NCBI GenBank assembly: GCA_037349105.1
Contig: JAYJMM010000036.1
Span: forward strand, 3,694,001 to 3,758,000
DNA: 64,000 nt
From: Limnomonas spitsbergensis
Lineage: Eukaryota > Chlorophyta > Chlorophyceae > Chlamydomonadales
Direction: 5' to 3'
A program made the position numbers and the translations under genes. Below the pieces are notes generated by a model. It was not told where the DNA came from. It saw nothing but the letters and a program-made list of their open reading frames with translations, and did no database searches. Numbering within the stretch: position 1 is the first letter of the stretch; each line of letters starts with the position of its first letter. Positions 1 through 12,884 of the stretch are shown here, one piece after another.

Positions 1-64
1 TGCGCAGCCGCGCCCTCACCCCCCCCCCCTACACACACACACACACACATTCACACACACACGC
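1..64. repeat. CA microsatellite and poly-C run at the window edge
   Basis: A run of C is followed by about twenty CA dinucleotides with a few interruptions. It lies beyond the 3' end of the minus-strand gene that stops at 501. No function is inferred. Confidence 0.9.
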
Positions 65-500
65 ACTTGGAGATTGAGATGAAGGCTTAGAAACGAGAGA
101 TCTAGGCTGTACCATGCTCCAGATTCTTTGGGAGCTGCCTCATCAGCCGGGTGGTTTAGAGCCATGCCAGGAACGACAACACCGTGTTCCTCAGTCAAAC
201 CTTGACCCTCGGGCCTAATATGCGTCAAGAATGGTACAAATGCAACCTCAATTAGCCCTTCGCCAGTAAGCCCTCATTTCCACTTGTGAGCCCCGCAAAT
301 GACCAAAGTATCGTTTTTGAAATGCAGATACCAGATCTGACGTTTACCCTCGGACATGACTCATGTTAAGCCCTATCTCAACCCTGCAACACAAGACCCC
401 TGCGGCCTCTTTACACCAGCCTCCATTTCCAGTTCCCAAGCTGCCAACTTGCGGGCAGCCCTTTGTAGCCACGCCCTCAACAACAGTCTGGCAGTCAGCC

Positions 501-3500
501 TCATCCACATGCTCTGCTGCAGTGCAAAAACTTTGAAAACAAAAAACACCCCCTGAAACTCATCCGCGACCACTGGCTCACTATTGCGCGGACGTCGGGC
601 ATGGGAGCCGAGCGGGGAGAGGCGTCGACATCACGTGCCGATGGCAAAGTCGGCTGCGGCGCCGAGGTGAAGGATGGAACGGCTGTCGCGGCCGAGCCAG
701 AGCCGCTGTGACTCCTAGCTCGAAATCCGTACGTGGGCCTCATCTGGACATGGGCTGCGGCGCTGTCGGTCTCCTCAGAAGACGCGTTCGATCCGGGGAA
801 CTGCACCAAGAGGGAGAAGGGGGGACAGGAGGAGAGGTCAGCCTGAGGGAGCGGCAGGTCGGGTGACGCTTCAACGGCTTGAGCCATTTACGTTGAATGG
901 GAGGGGTAGGGCCAGGGTGCTGAGCTGGCAGAGAGGCGGCGGCAGCAGCGGCACAGTGCATAGTTTCAGTTCAGCCCCTACAACTGCCTACTACTTGCAT
1001 ACCGTGATGGCGTGATGCCATCACGTCGTACGGTGGAATCGTGTTTGCAACTACATGCCAATGTGCGTGTGACCCCTGACAGAAGTGCAGGTGTCAATGT
1101 AACTGTAGCTGTATAAGTAGAACTGTAACCCCAGCAAACTGTATCGCAGTAACGGCGCAGCTCCAGCCTGCGCATCCCCTACCTGTGCCAGGGCTGCATG
1201 GCGCCCGAACAGCATCTCCATGATGCTCTGCTGGACTTCCACGTCGCCCTCGGGTACGCCTTGGATAACCAAGTCCAGAGCTTGGCTGGTGACGCTGCTG
1301 AAGGCCACTGCCAGGTGGCTGGCGTCCCTCGAGTTGCAGCTGGATGTCCAGCTGATCTGCGAGGACTGGGCCCGCCTGAGGCCCGCCACGCCCGGGGCAC
1401 TGCCCAGCGGGAGGCTCGATCGGGTGAGCTCCTGCGGCACCAAGCTCCGAGACAACGGGATCGACCGGACGCTAAACTTTGCTGCGTCCACCCAGGAATT
1501 CGAACCGCGCGGGGACGCGGCTCGGAGCCCTGGCGCGCTTCCTGCCAAGGTCACCTCCTCACAGGCAGGCCCGACAGGCCCCCACTGAGCCTGTATCCAG
1601 GATGCCCGCTCTCTGTCCGAAGGGCTATCGGGAGTGGACTGTCCTGGGCTTCCGGTGCCCGCAAGCTCCTCCGGTTCTTCCTCCAAGGCTGCCCCCCTCA
1701 GGCCGCGGCTGTTCCATGGCCGGTAGTGGCAGCTCGTCCCCGCCTGGCCTTCCCGGGCATCTTCGCCTCCCTCCTCGTCCGATGTGGGTGATGACATTAA
1801 GCGGCTTCGCTTGCAGTAGGGGGCGCGTTTTGCTGAGGAGCAGCAGGGGGGTGGGGGAGAATGAGAAAAGGTGAGGAGGAAGGGGAGAGAGGAGGGGTTA
1901 AGAGGGGGGATGGGGGGAGCCAGGCAGAAAAACAGACAAATGGAGGGGAGGGGTGGACGAGAGAAGAAGCTGAACAGGCATTTGGGGACTGCCCTTAATT
2001 ATAATTTGGTTACCATACACCGTATCTGACTTGCCTTCCCGCGGGGCATCAACAAATGATTTTTTTGATGCTGTCTTCAGGGCGAATTGTCGACAAAAAC
2101 TCTTAATTTCCAACTGAAAACTGACGTCGGCAATCGATAACTAGGAAGTTCATGGATCCCTCGAACCCCAAACAACGTTAATTATGAGGGAAGGCAAAGC
2201 AAATCTACGGTAGCTTAAATAATATTAGGGAAGGGTGGCCTGATTCCTCGCAAGCAAATGATTTGGTCAGCATGAAGCCATGAATGGGATTTCGGAGGGA
2301 GGGGGCCTGGTTTCAAGCCAAAAGCTCCGCCCTCCACAAAAAACGGTCCCCTCCGGAACCAGCCAAGCTCCCTACCTGGCAGAAGTTCGATCGCCGCAGT
2401 CGGACCAGCCCGCCCTTCATCCACAGGCTGCTGGCTTTTGAGGACCCGCAACTGTTCCTTCAGCATCGCTACTTCCCCCACAAGGATAGAAGTGTCTACC
2501 TGGCAGCAGGTTTAAGCGTGGGGGTGGGGGTGGGGGTGGGGGCAGAGGAGTCAGGAGCAGTGGACAAACAGCCAGGATTCATGAGCCTGGCCTGTGTTGC
2601 AGACAAAGGTTTAGGATTTAAAGTTTAGGGAATGTTGGGCAGAGGGGTCAGGAGCAGGTGGACAAACAGCCAGGATTCACAAGCAAGGTCTCTGCTGCAC
2701 ATAAAATGTTCGGCAGCCGGGTGAGCAGCAGTGGGCCAGCAGCGAGGGTTTACAACTTCAGCCTTTCCTGCCAATAAACAATTCTCTCGTAAAAGATTCT
2801 CTCGTAAACTATCTCATAAAACATTTAGATCTCACCTGGTACTGTAAGCTCAGCAAGCGGTACGCCTGATCAACCGCCGCCACTAGAGGTTTCTGCGTCG
2901 CCACCTCGGGCAGCAGCTCGACCACCACCACACAAGCCCTCAAGGACAGCTCCTCCGCCGCCCGCAATGCCGTGCAGCGAACCAACTGCTCTCCGGTTCT
3001 GAGCTGCGACCTAGCGGGCGGTTGTGGTTGCGGTTGAGGCCCAGCCCACCGTTCCTCACCGTTGTCGGGATCAAGATCCAACGCATTGACAGCTGCAGCC
3101 CACGCAGCGGCATTGGAGGAGGCAGCCAAGGCTGCTTGCTGTTCATCCGTCCATCGCTGTCCCCCAGGAGCAACACTTGCTGCAACGACTGCCAGGTTGT
3201 CACTAGGCTCGCCGGGAGATCCAACTGACGCTCCCAGCACGCACTCAACAGAAATCCCCTTGACGTGCAAGAAACCGGCATCAGCAAAGCCCTGCATTAA
3301 AGGCAAGAGTTTCGTTTGACTCCTCGAGGAGCAAGCCTGGCCGGACTAAGCAAATGACTCAACTCGCAAACCACAAATTAATCGCTGCCAGCCCAGAGCA
3401 TATGCACTTAGACAAGTCGTTCACATATCTGGGGCCCTTAAACCCACCATCGCTGCTGCCTCCATATTTTTCAGTTTACAGTGCATTAGGCCCCCTAAAG

Positions 3501-5204
3501 GCCACCCGTACCCTGTGGTACTCGCAACCACCAACCCCTCTCCACAAGCATTTTAGTTGTGGCCATAGGCCACCTTTGCTCTGTAGTCCCAGTCATGGAC
3601 CAGTGCTACCAAAGTCTCGATGATTGAACACGCACGAAAACGACAGACCCATACAGAGCATCAGATAATCCATGTTGAACGACGACAACCGCCTGATCCC
3701 AGACATTTGTCTTGACAGAGCATTGATCTCATCCTATCTCCCACACCCCATCCCCTGCCCCCCCGGAACACACCCTTCCAGCAACCCACAGCCCCCCAGC
3801 ACTCCACCTGCATTGCCCCGAGCACAAAACTGCGGCCGAGGCCTCCCAAGCCGCCGCCCTCACGGCCACAACCTTCATCGCCTCGGCCGCACATGCACCC
3901 GTCTTCCGAAGCGAGGACAACGGGGGCGTGCTCCGTGTGCCCGGGACCAGCGACAACACTGGGGGACGCAGCTGCCTGGACCGCGGCCATGCGTGTGTAC
4001 CGGCTTGTGAGCGTGACATGAAGCCTGCCATGTCCCGCCTGCAAACAATGCGGGAGGTAGGAGATACGTGAGGGCATGCTGGGAGGGGCCCTGAGGGCCA
4101 GGGAGCATCTGGAGCTAAGGGCTTACACCCCAGATCCTGTGCTGTATAAGCTAGATCCCTTGATGTATGAACCTAGATCCCTTGTTGTTTAGACCCCAGA
4201 TCCCTTGCTGTATGAACCTAGATCCCTTCTTGTATAAACCCTACACCCCTTGCTGTGTAAACCCTAGATCCCTCGCCATCTTAACCCTACACCAATCGTC
4301 ATCTCAACCCTAGATATCTTGCTGTCAAACAAGTTAGACAGTATGATCGCCGTCTTACATCATCTGAGGCATGAGGCCGGTTGAGGGCCTGAGGAGTTGG
4401 ACAAGGGCCATGGGCAATCTCTGTTCCTCATCCATTGGTCGTCACACCCTACTTCAAGACCCAGCGAATGCAGGCCCTTTAGACCCTAAATTCCCTTTTG
4501 GACTGAATAGACTAGAAATCTGCGAGGCAGCAGTGCCCAGTCCAGCCTGCAGTGACAAGAGAGTACCGCTCCACTCTTGCCGCCTTCTCTTCTGCCACCC
4601 ACCCCACCTACCTACCCACCCACCCACATTTCCTCCCCTCACTCAGAAGCCCAGAGTAAATTAACGTGTCCTCCCCTCCCCCCCCTCCCCTAGCTAGGTC
4701 GATTTGAGCCTGACGACGAGCCCCAGGTTAAGGTTGCAGAAAAAAGAGGTGACAGCTCAACGCACAGCATGGACCTTTTTTGAATGAGGGTGACCTGATC
4801 CAAGCGGCACTGCCCCAACAGTGAGATACCCAACTCATCCATGCAGCCCGGGAATCCACATCATCAATGCATAAATAAAGAGCACGCCCAGAGACGGCAT
4901 ATTTTGTTTAAGGAAGCCACCCGTTCAGCCGCAGCAATGGGTAGGCTACCAATCCAATCGACATTCACTTGAACGTAGACTTGCTTACCTGCTCCCATCT
5001 GCAATGGACTTCGGGGTCTGGCAGCGCCCCTCTGTCCCCAAGGCTTCCAAAGGCAACAGGGGCTCCTCGTAATCCGCAGCCACTACCCTGCGATGCTTTC
5101 CAGTCTTCTCCATTTGGCCCAGAGGCGTCCGTGAGTCTCCCTGGCTGTTCCGACTGGCCGGGGAAGAGCTCCAGAAACGAAGTGAGATCGCAGGGACCCA
5201 GCAC
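501..5204 (-). CDS. Multi-exon gene of unknown function (minus strand, 5' end not found)
   Basis: Not recognised. Exons read on the minus strand: 4989-5204, possibly one near 3860-4050, 2836-3291, 2376-2499, 1183-1832 and a last exon 501-842 ending in a stop codon. The final four join without a frame break: 2836-3291 ends in phase 0 at CAG/GTGAGA, 2376-2499 ends with one base left over, the acceptor at 1833-1834 supplies the other two, and 1183-1832 ends in phase 0 at CAG/GTAGGG. The product has an Ala-rich helical stretch (2836-3291), a short coiled-coil-like stretch (LKEQLRVLKSQQP), and a Ser/Pro-rich segment followed by a helical one with the motif EVQQSIMEML. The exon at 4989-5204 is in a compatible phase, but exons between 3292 and 4988 are uncertain and further 5' exons above 5204 are likely. 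No catalytic motif was seen. The phase agreement makes the gene itself fairly secure; its function is open. Confidence 0.62.
2518..2542 (+). repeat. G-rich repeat able to form a G-quadruplex
   Basis: Four or more runs of five G separated by single T lie in the intron just 5' (on the minus strand) of the exon at 2376-2499. This matches the usual G-quadruplex consensus. The neighbouring 2539-2592 and 2637-2690 are an imperfect direct repeat of about 50 bp containing GACAAACAGCCAGGATTCA. Confidence 0.7.
4125..4330. repeat. Tandem repeat of about 27 bp with a CCTAGATCCCTTG core
   Basis: Eight or nine degenerate copies of a unit containing ACCCTAGATCCCTTGCTGTA run head to tail. Some copies contain AACCCTA, so the array may derive from a telomere-like motif. 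It lies in a probable intron of the minus-strand gene. Confidence 0.7.
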
Positions 5205-5599
5205 CTTCAGCAGCAGGCAGGGGGGCAGGCAGGTCGGTCGCAGGCGTGTGCCGGGCTGTGCATGGGATTTGGGGATCACCAGCCGTTGATAGTGCTGCCA
5301 CGGCCGCGGAAAGCGCGGGCCAACGATTTATTTTCAAAATGAGGTGAGGTGCCCTGACACGGCCATGCACCACATGCAGAAAAACAGACAGTGAGCCCCC
5401 GGGATCAGAAACGCACACCTGTTGGTAGCGGTCTCTTGCCAAGAAGGCCGCAAAGCGGAGGCCTCCTTGAAATTCTGCCACTGTCCCAGTCCCTTCTCTC
5501 TCTCTCAACCTGCATTCGGGGACAAGTAGGTGCAAGTTTCAGAAAATTTGCGCTTTTGGATGAGCGTGTTTCCAGGCTACATGACAGAGACACCTCGCT

Positions 5600-6170
5600 C
5601 GATCTATGCCTCCCCCATTCCCTAGCTCCTTACCTACCCGTTCCCCATTCCCTCATTCCTGACTTTTCCCTTCCTATATCCCTCCCCCAATCCTCTAATC
5701 CCAGACCTCCTTTCCCTCATGCCCAACCTTCCCTTAACCCATTTCTACAGCCCATTGCCTCACCGCATCCTTTCCGTCCCCCATTTACCCCTTCTTACCC
5801 CTTCATTTCCCTCGCCCAGTTCCCTGGTCCCTAACTTCGCTTCCTACCCCCCCACCCTCCCCCCCATTTCATCGCCCACTTCCCTAACCCCTGACCTTTC
5901 CCTCTTAATTCCCTGCACCTGATATCGTCCTTCACCCAAGCCTCCTCTCCCCATTCCGCCCACATGATTCCCTTGCTCTTGAACTTCCCCTCCCCCGTTT
6001 CACCCGTTCATGTTGCTCACTCCAGACCTTCCCCACCCCATTTCTCGCCCCCATAGACCTTGTACTCCCCCATTTCCCTCATCAATTCCCCGTGCTTCCG
6101 ACCTTCCCCTCCAATGCCTCCCTCGCCCCTGACCTTTCCAGCCTCCACCAAAGTATCAACGCCCTTCCCA
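5600..6170. repeat. Long pyrimidine-rich tract
   Basis: About 570 bases are almost wholly C and T on the plus strand, built from degenerate CCCATTTCC/CCTCATT-like units. Open frames here code only for Pro/Ser/Leu-rich strings and are not credible genes. No gene was found between 5540 and 11480; apart from this tract, the repeats listed separately and short random frames, I see nothing there. Confidence 0.75.
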
Positions 6171-6812
6171 GCACTCCAGAGGCTGATGATGAGAATCTAG
6201 CTCCTTGCTCTTCGGAGCCATCAGCACATTGGCCTGCATGCCCCATTTGAACAGGTCGGCCTGATGGCCTTAATGATCACTTGTGACGCTTAAAGCCCTC
6301 CTGGAAGAAGCAGGGTGGGAAGGCACTGATGTTAACCCACCCAGAGGTGGAGGAAACACTGAGGGCAACCCAAAAATTATTGAAAGGAATACAACTAGCT
6401 GCCCCCACATAGACAAAGTACTTAATCCCATGTTACTTAGGCAGGTAACAGCTGTGTTATTTCATGGTAACGATTACGTGCTGTGTCCTACGTGGCACCA
6501 TGGTGGCCCTACGCCAAGCCGATGCGATATCCCGATGGGTTCTACGTGCGCGCAACAGTGCTTCACGCCGAAATGCAACATGATAAACGCTTGATGAGGC
6601 CGGGCAGGCTGTGCACATGAGCCGGGTTGCAGGCAATGACTCAGCAACAAAGCAATCACTCGGCTGCCCGGATTTGCATTGTATTTGAAGTTGGATGATA
6701 CATAGGCCAGGCAGGTGTAGAGTAGATACATGTGATGGGGGGTATGGGACATGTCCGCACGTTCGAACTGCAGGTGTGCAGAAAATGTGCGTGAGCAAGT
6801 GGAGGTCCTGGT

Positions 6813-6990
6813 AGCATGCTTTGGTAGACATGTTTGCTCATGTAAGCTGATAGCATGCTGCAGTAGACATATCTGCTCATGCAAGCTGAAAGTATGCTGA
6901 AGCATACATACCTACTCATGTATGCTGATAGCATGCTTGCAGCTGATATAACTGCTCATGCGGGATGTTTGCATGCTGCCGGCAGCAAAC
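6813..6990. repeat. 39-40 bp tandem repeat, four to five copies
   Basis: Units begin with GCATGCT and contain CATATCTGCTCATG-like sequence followed by AAGCTGATA. Starts fall near 6814, 6852, 6891, 6931 and 6971, a period of about 39 bp. The copies differ at several positions, so the array is not recent. Confidence 0.75.
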
Positions 6991-7989
6991 AAGGTTGCTC
7001 ATGCACGTTGGCACTTGGCAGGGCAGTTGAGCAGATCCACGTCACCTCTAGTCTGCTACATTTGTTGTCATAGGCATATCCCTCACATTCGTTCGTACAC
7101 TGTACATGGAGTAAGGAAGGGCGCTGTAGATAGAGCAAGCCAGCGATGTGTCATGGGGCAAGTACTGACGGGAAACGTGGAGTGCCAGGAGAGCACGAAT
7201 GCGGCCTGCTTTGGAGCCACGTTTTGCAGCAATATGACCAGACATTACGTATGATTATATATGAGCGCGGTTCGTCACGTCACCCAGCAGTCACAATTCC
7301 TCCAGATCCCGAACTCGGGTCGGAACCGGTGGTCGGAACGCCGTTGGCCGAGGCTACAAGCGTGCACCCAGAGCGCGCACCTGAACTTGGATCGTTATTC
7401 AATCCGTGGCCCATGCACTCGGACCTGAACAGTCCATTTGCTTATGATTAATCACTGGGAATTAGCCGCCCCATTCTTCATCGGTACCGGTAGGGGCAAT
7501 GTCGAAGGATACGCTCAGATAGCTTCCAATTCCACTGCTGCAGCGCCCTGCCTGTGCCCTGTTTTACGCAACGCAGGAAGCAGCCTCGATTTTCTCCTGG
7601 TCTATTCGTGCCGTCCAGGCTTCGTTGGCGCAGAGGACTCAGGTCGCCGACCAGCGTTGGATTTGCTTGCGTTGGACTTGCTTGCGTTGCATGAAGTTGC
7701 TGTTCATATGTGCGGTGCAAATTGCGAGCTATGTTTATGTCTAGTCACCAGGTCATGCACCAAGTGTAATTACTATGCTGTCATTACTATGCTGTAATTG
7801 CTGTAATTACTATGGTAGTTCAATAAAAAAGGCAAGGAAGGAACTCCGTTTTAAGGCGTGGATTTGAGGATGGCAAAGTGTGCTCACAGACTTGCCGCAC
7901 TTAAGCGATCGCCTCTCGAAAGAGGGCCTGTGCACCCGCAACCTATGGTTTTTGGGGTCCCTTTTATTCACCAACCGATTCGCACACCA

Positions 7990-8739
7990 GGGGCCCAATT
8001 CCACTTGTCACCGGAACGCGGAAATGGCATGCCAGCTCACCCTCCCCAATTCCACTTGGCACCGGAATGGCACCGGAACGCCAGCGTGGCGCCAGCGTGG
8101 CGCTGCCGTACCCGTTAAATGCCATATTTTGCATCGCTCCTATTTTGAGCGATGCAAAAATACTTCGCATCAACGCTCCGACAGCGTGGACAACTTCGTC
8201 CTCATCTTCAAATTTCCATCGCCGTCATCTTTCGTTCGTTCTGAATACTCCTTTTCGCCCGTTCCTACTGCCATGGATGGCCGACGCTTATCCTTAACAT
8301 GAGCCTCATTTGAATCTTTCCCGCGTAGAAGTTGGCACCGATCTGGCCAACCCAATTGTGAATGTCGACGTGTGCCCCTTAGCAGTCCCTTCGATCGCCT
8401 GGGCTATCGTTTAGCAGCGGCCTGCATTTGTTACACCCAACTTCGACAGTGCCGGGGCATCCCTGGCTGCACTACCTTGCAACTCGACATTTTGCCAAGC
8501 AGGACTATCATGGCAAGCGAGACAAGTAGACAGAACACTCTAGATACACGAAGCGATAAGGCAAATGCCTGACAGGCTGTTCACTAGAAAGATACAATCT
8601 CTGCCGTACCCGAACACATTCCGGATACAAGTGGAATTGCATTTCAAGTTTTTTCAGCCAGCGTGGCTGAAGCCTCGCCCAACCAGATAAACCGCCACCG
8701 GAACGTGTTCCGTCGAGCGCCCTAGTGGAATTGGGCCCC
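7990..8739. mobile_element. MITE-like unit with 16-bp terminal inverted repeats
   Basis: The ends are exact inverted copies of GGGGCCCAATTCCACT (7990-8005 and 8724-8739). A related subterminal motif, CAATTCCACTTG, recurs in both orientations near 8045 and 8625. There is no credible open frame inside, as expected of a non-autonomous DNA transposon. The interior holds a perfect 13-bp hairpin at 8127-8159 (TTTTGCATCGCTC and its complement, 7-base loop). I could not identify a convincing target-site duplication, so the exact termini are not certain. Confidence 0.55.
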
Positions 8740-9085
8740 AGATGGTGCACTCGGGACCATGTCGCTCTTAGTCACACTCTCCTTGCTAAGCACGATGAGG
8801 GTCTTTCAAGTCCCTCCGGAGAGTGAGGGTCGACTGGCGTTGCCGAACGGCATATTCGAACCCTCGACCATGTGCTGTGGGTGCCACCAATGTTGTACCT
8901 CTGAACCACTTGTCTCCAATATTCCAATCCATCCATGTCACGCGAATTTCCCTGCAACGTTATGTTTCCAATCATCAATAACGGTGTCGCACAAGTGTGG
9001 CTGGGTGCGTGAGTCACAGGACTCACATCCTGTTTCTGACGAGATGCTCTGGAAGCAGGGTCTGGAAAATACCACTGCGAAGATC

Positions 9086-9168
9086 AAAAGAAAGGAAAAG
9101 AGAACGCCGATGCGGCGTGGATTCTGGGAAGTACAACTGACGCGACGCCCAAGCCCCGGTCTGTATAC
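9086..9168 (-). mobile_element. 5'-truncated LINE-A-type 3' tail
   Basis: Read on the minus strand, this matches about 85 bp at the 3' end of the LINE at 20034-28562 with a handful of differences. It includes the terminal hairpin (ACGCCG-CAT-CGGCGT) and the T/C-rich end. Severe 5' truncation is typical of target-primed reverse transcription. Confidence 0.7.
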
Positions 9169-11481
9169 GGTACCACCCCACGCTCGAAAGTTCCCGCTGG
9201 CCACATAGCTGTCTGACACCCTTCGTCACCTTCATCTTCCTGTTAAATCCCTCAACGCTACCAGGCTGAGCTCCCGTCAGGTTCTAGTAGTGCAAACATA
9301 CCGACAATCGATAACTACAGGAGTTATTATAGTGCGTATTCTTAGCTCAACGAATATTCCCGTCCACCTTAATAGTACACCCTTACTTTCATATACGCCC
9401 TACACAGCATTGCACTGCACACATTCTTGAATTTGGGTTTACGTCACATAAGAGTCTTATCTTCAATTTTGACTTCCCCACATGCAAAGTCAACAAAGCA
9501 TGCTGAACTGATTTGAATTTTACGCTGTTCTGCTGCATGAGTGGACCCTCACCACACCTACTACAACGCAGTATTGATTTTTACACGAGATCATGTACCG
9601 GGAAATAAACTGGAAGGTCCTTAAATGGTTTACAAACCTGTTAACTTTGCCTACTTCGCATTGCTTTAGTAAATTCAAGTACACCTCATAAAGTTTTTGA
9701 GATGGATGGGAGCATTTTTCTCCTATGGACAAACTCAGCAAAGAAGCTACGCTACGTTTGAAAGAAGGAATCCACCAATGCCCGAAACGAGAAAATCAAC
9801 ACACTCGACCAGCCCTGGAAAACCTAGCACAGCTGATCTCGAACCCTGGGGAAAAGCGACACAAAATCACCGGTATCAAAATCACTTTATAAAGAAAGCC
9901 ATGCGAGTTTAAATTGCTGATCGTGATATAATGAAGAAGATCGCACGTTCTAATCACCTAATGTCAGATATAACAGCAACATACAATGCATGTTGCTGTA
10001 ATGCCAGGTTACCTTCGACTTAAAAAGACTAAATGCAAAGAATTATATTTGCTTGAGACAGAAACAAGTAAAACAAGCAAACATCATCCTTTTGTGCAGA
10101 GCAAGGTGACGCAATGCTCTGTTAAATCAGAAATGCCATGGCATTTACAGGAACAGAATACGCATCCAATTAAACGGTATTGCGCTTCTGCTAATCTTCC
10201 CCCTCAAGCGAAATCAACACATTCATCCATGAGACACAGATCAAGCGACCCAGTCATAGCAGTGGCAGCGGGTGTAGGTGGTCCTTGATACGCGACAAAT
10301 AAGAGCAAGGGGATTTATTATCACAAAGTTGGATGGAAACATCCTTGACCTTCAATCTAAGTGAAGAAAGTAGCCCATATCTTGGGACAGAGTGTGGCTT
10401 GGACAGGCACAACAATTTCTTTCACACACAAATCCATGATGCCCACCCCAGTCAACCAAACCCCCTCCACAAACTATTGACGACACCACTCTTCGCGACT
10501 GCACTTCCATAGCTGCGTATTGGCACCAACTCAATGCTACATTAAATGAAGGCACTGGAAGAGAGAAATTGCAAAACCATTATCTACCCATCAGGATCAA
10601 TCATCACTTAGGTGTCATTAATTGGCCGTCAAGCAAGCTCCTCCCTGAAGGCATCATTTCCTGCCCATCGATGGAGATATGACATCCTCCTTATTTTATC
10701 GGCAGAACCTCACAGCTTTGGGCGAGAATATGGACAGGATGCTCGCCTGTGCTGCATCGCGAGTGTTCTGAGCACAGCAGGGCTCATGCTGAGGGATGCA
10801 CGCGCCGTCCCTCCATCGATTGACGCCGGCACTGTTTCATTGCTCACAGCTTCCGAATCCAACTACAGCAGCAGGAAAGTGATGCACACAGCAATGATGC
10901 AGAGCAGCGCCAGCTGTAGTTGCCGAGGCAACTGCCATGATGGCCTGATGCATAAACTAAAAACCAGTCTGGCCTGTATGCCTGAGGCCTGAGCGAAGCA
11001 CTTACACATCATACTGTCTTTTCAAGACTGAGTGGCCAAGGCAGCATTATGTTCTGGATAGAACAACGCGAGATCCTATCATAATTCATTAGCATACCTG
11101 TATCTGGTTGATGCTTCCTTCCCTGCCGGTTGGACTATGAGCACGACTGCTCCACCCTGCACATGTGTAGGCAAGGAGCAAGGAGTTGAGGACACTCAGG
11201 GCAAAAGTGTGCAGACTATGCAGACATACCTAAGCCAGCTCTACTGAACAAGGAGGGAATCGTCCAGAAGGGAGCGGGCGGGAGAGAATCGTCCATTCTG
11301 GCGTAAGAGATAATGGAAGTATGGAACAGTGCAGATTGTTTTCCAGGCCACTTCTGCGGCGTTACTATTAAGCAGGAGCAGTGGCTAGTTTGGCTACCAA
11401 GTTTCATAGCAGTGCAGTTAAGAAGAGAAGGAGAAAGGCCTTTGACGACCTCAGAGAGCAGCTGGGGCCGCAAGCTAGGTC

Positions 11482-12884
11482 CTACTGGTGGTCATCAGCA
11501 GTACCGCGATGCTTCACAGGGTTCATACGACACATACCGCACCTAGTGTGAGATTCGTGTTGTTCCCCAATCCGGATCAGGTATGGTGCATCCTCTCCTA
11601 CTGCGGCCATGTCTTTGGGAGCTGCGAGCTTTGTGATCTGCCCCGAGATCTGTGAGAGCCTGCCACAGTGCACAGCAGGCACAGGGTTGATGGGCTCGGC
11701 TGAAAAGGCCTCTGGCGGCACCCAGATGAAGGTCTCCATGCAGCCCTTGCCCTTCATTTGGACACCGCCTGTGGGTTTCCAATGCTCCTCCCTGGACAGC
11801 AGCTTCCAGGTCGTGGACGACACTTGGATGTGATCTTCACAGTGGAAACAGGCAGGTATGGGTCAGACAAATGAGGACATGGGTCACAATTTGCGATCCT
11901 CAGCCTTGGAACAAAATGGCGTCGGAGGCTAAAACCAGTATACACCATCACATGGCATGGGGGAGCAGAGCAGCTCGCACCGGGCTCGCACGTGCTCTGC
12001 AAGCGCGAGGCTGTGTTCATCGTGTCGCCGAAGATGCTGAACTTGGGCAGCTTGTGGCCGACCAGGCCCGAGACGCAGGCGCCTGTGTGCAGGCCGATGC
12101 GGATGCACACTGACTCTCCATTGTGCGGCATGCGAACCTGGTTCACAATCGTTGGGAGGGCAGACCAAGATGAAAACAGTTTTTTTTTTCCGGCTATGAG
12201 GCCACCTTGAGCAGTCCGCCCAGCGGCTGCCAAAGGCTGCCCGATTGGGACCAAATCTAGTCCGGCCTACGACTGGTGGCCAAAGCAGCATGGCTGGCCA
12301 CAAGCGGGGCCTCCGGCCAGAGGCCGGCAGGTAGCTGACATGTAGCTGAGTCACGCAATAAGAAACTCTAGATCAAGAGCAGTAGAATGGGCAGACCAAT
12401 CCACCTCAAATAAAATTCCTCTCAATAAGCTTTAAGATTCTGATGCCTTACACACAATCTCAATAAACATGTGCCCATATCTGTCCAAACTTTTGTTTTT
12501 GCACCTGCTTGGTATCTACCGTATTACCACTGATCCCATCCCTGCGCACAAACTGACCTCCTTACTGCATCGAAGGACATCCTTGGAGAAGGCCATCACC
12601 CTTTGGGCATCACCCAGTGCGTTGGGATCGCTCTGGCGGGACGCAAGGGAGGCACATTCAGAAGTAAGAAAATGCAGGCGAAGGCCATCAACCTTTCATC
12701 TGCTTCATTTCACATGATGCCGTGAAGCGTCTGCCTCTACAGTCCATTTATTGCCAGATAATCTGACAACGCGCCGCCATGAAACAGAGCCCACCTGAAG
12801 GTCGAAGAAGCCAGCTTCGTCCGGCTGCAGAATGCCGCCAGCCACGATGTAGCAGTCCCCAGCCGTCTCCACCTTCGGGATGTT
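11482..12884 (-). pseudogene. Class III nucleotidyl (guanylate-type) cyclase, C-terminal exons; 5' part cut off by LINE-B
   Basis: Four exons on the minus strand join in frame: 12795 to about 12884 (KVETAGDCYIVAGG), 12558-12632, 11981-12137 (IRIGLHTG, then FGDTMNTASR) and 11482-11834 (WKPTGGVQMKGKG, with a TAG stop at 11482-11484). These are hallmark segments of the class III cyclase catalytic domain, which makes cGMP or cAMP from the nucleoside triphosphate. Seen: the NTASR motif carries the transition-state Asn and Arg, and the Glu of VETAGD is the residue normally found in guanylate cyclases, so GTP is the likelier substrate. The metal-binding Asp residues lie in exons further 5', which are absent: at about 12882 the sequence changes abruptly into a LINE, and no upstream cyclase exon appears on its far side. 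Either the gene is broken, or the missing exons lie outside the window beyond the transposons. Confidence 0.8.
12181..12342 (-). mobile_element. SINE-like dispersed repeat, copy 1
   Basis: About 160 bp on the minus strand, starting TGTCAGCTAC and ending in an A-rich run (poly-T on the plus strand), aligns by eye over its length with 56002-56165, with perhaps three quarters of positions shared. It sits in a cyclase intron between the exons 12558-12632 and 11981-12137. No ORF and no clear tRNA-like A and B boxes were seen, so SINE is the best guess and a MITE is the alternative. Confidence 0.55.

Noticed and set aside
5390..5925. Pro/Ser-rich ORFs in the pyrimidine tract
   Set aside because: Low-complexity sequence with few chances for a stop codon; no start context, splice sites or motif.
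10612..10992. 126-codon plus-strand ORF
   Set aside because: No motif, no splice context and no flanking coding exons; it does not start at a good ATG.
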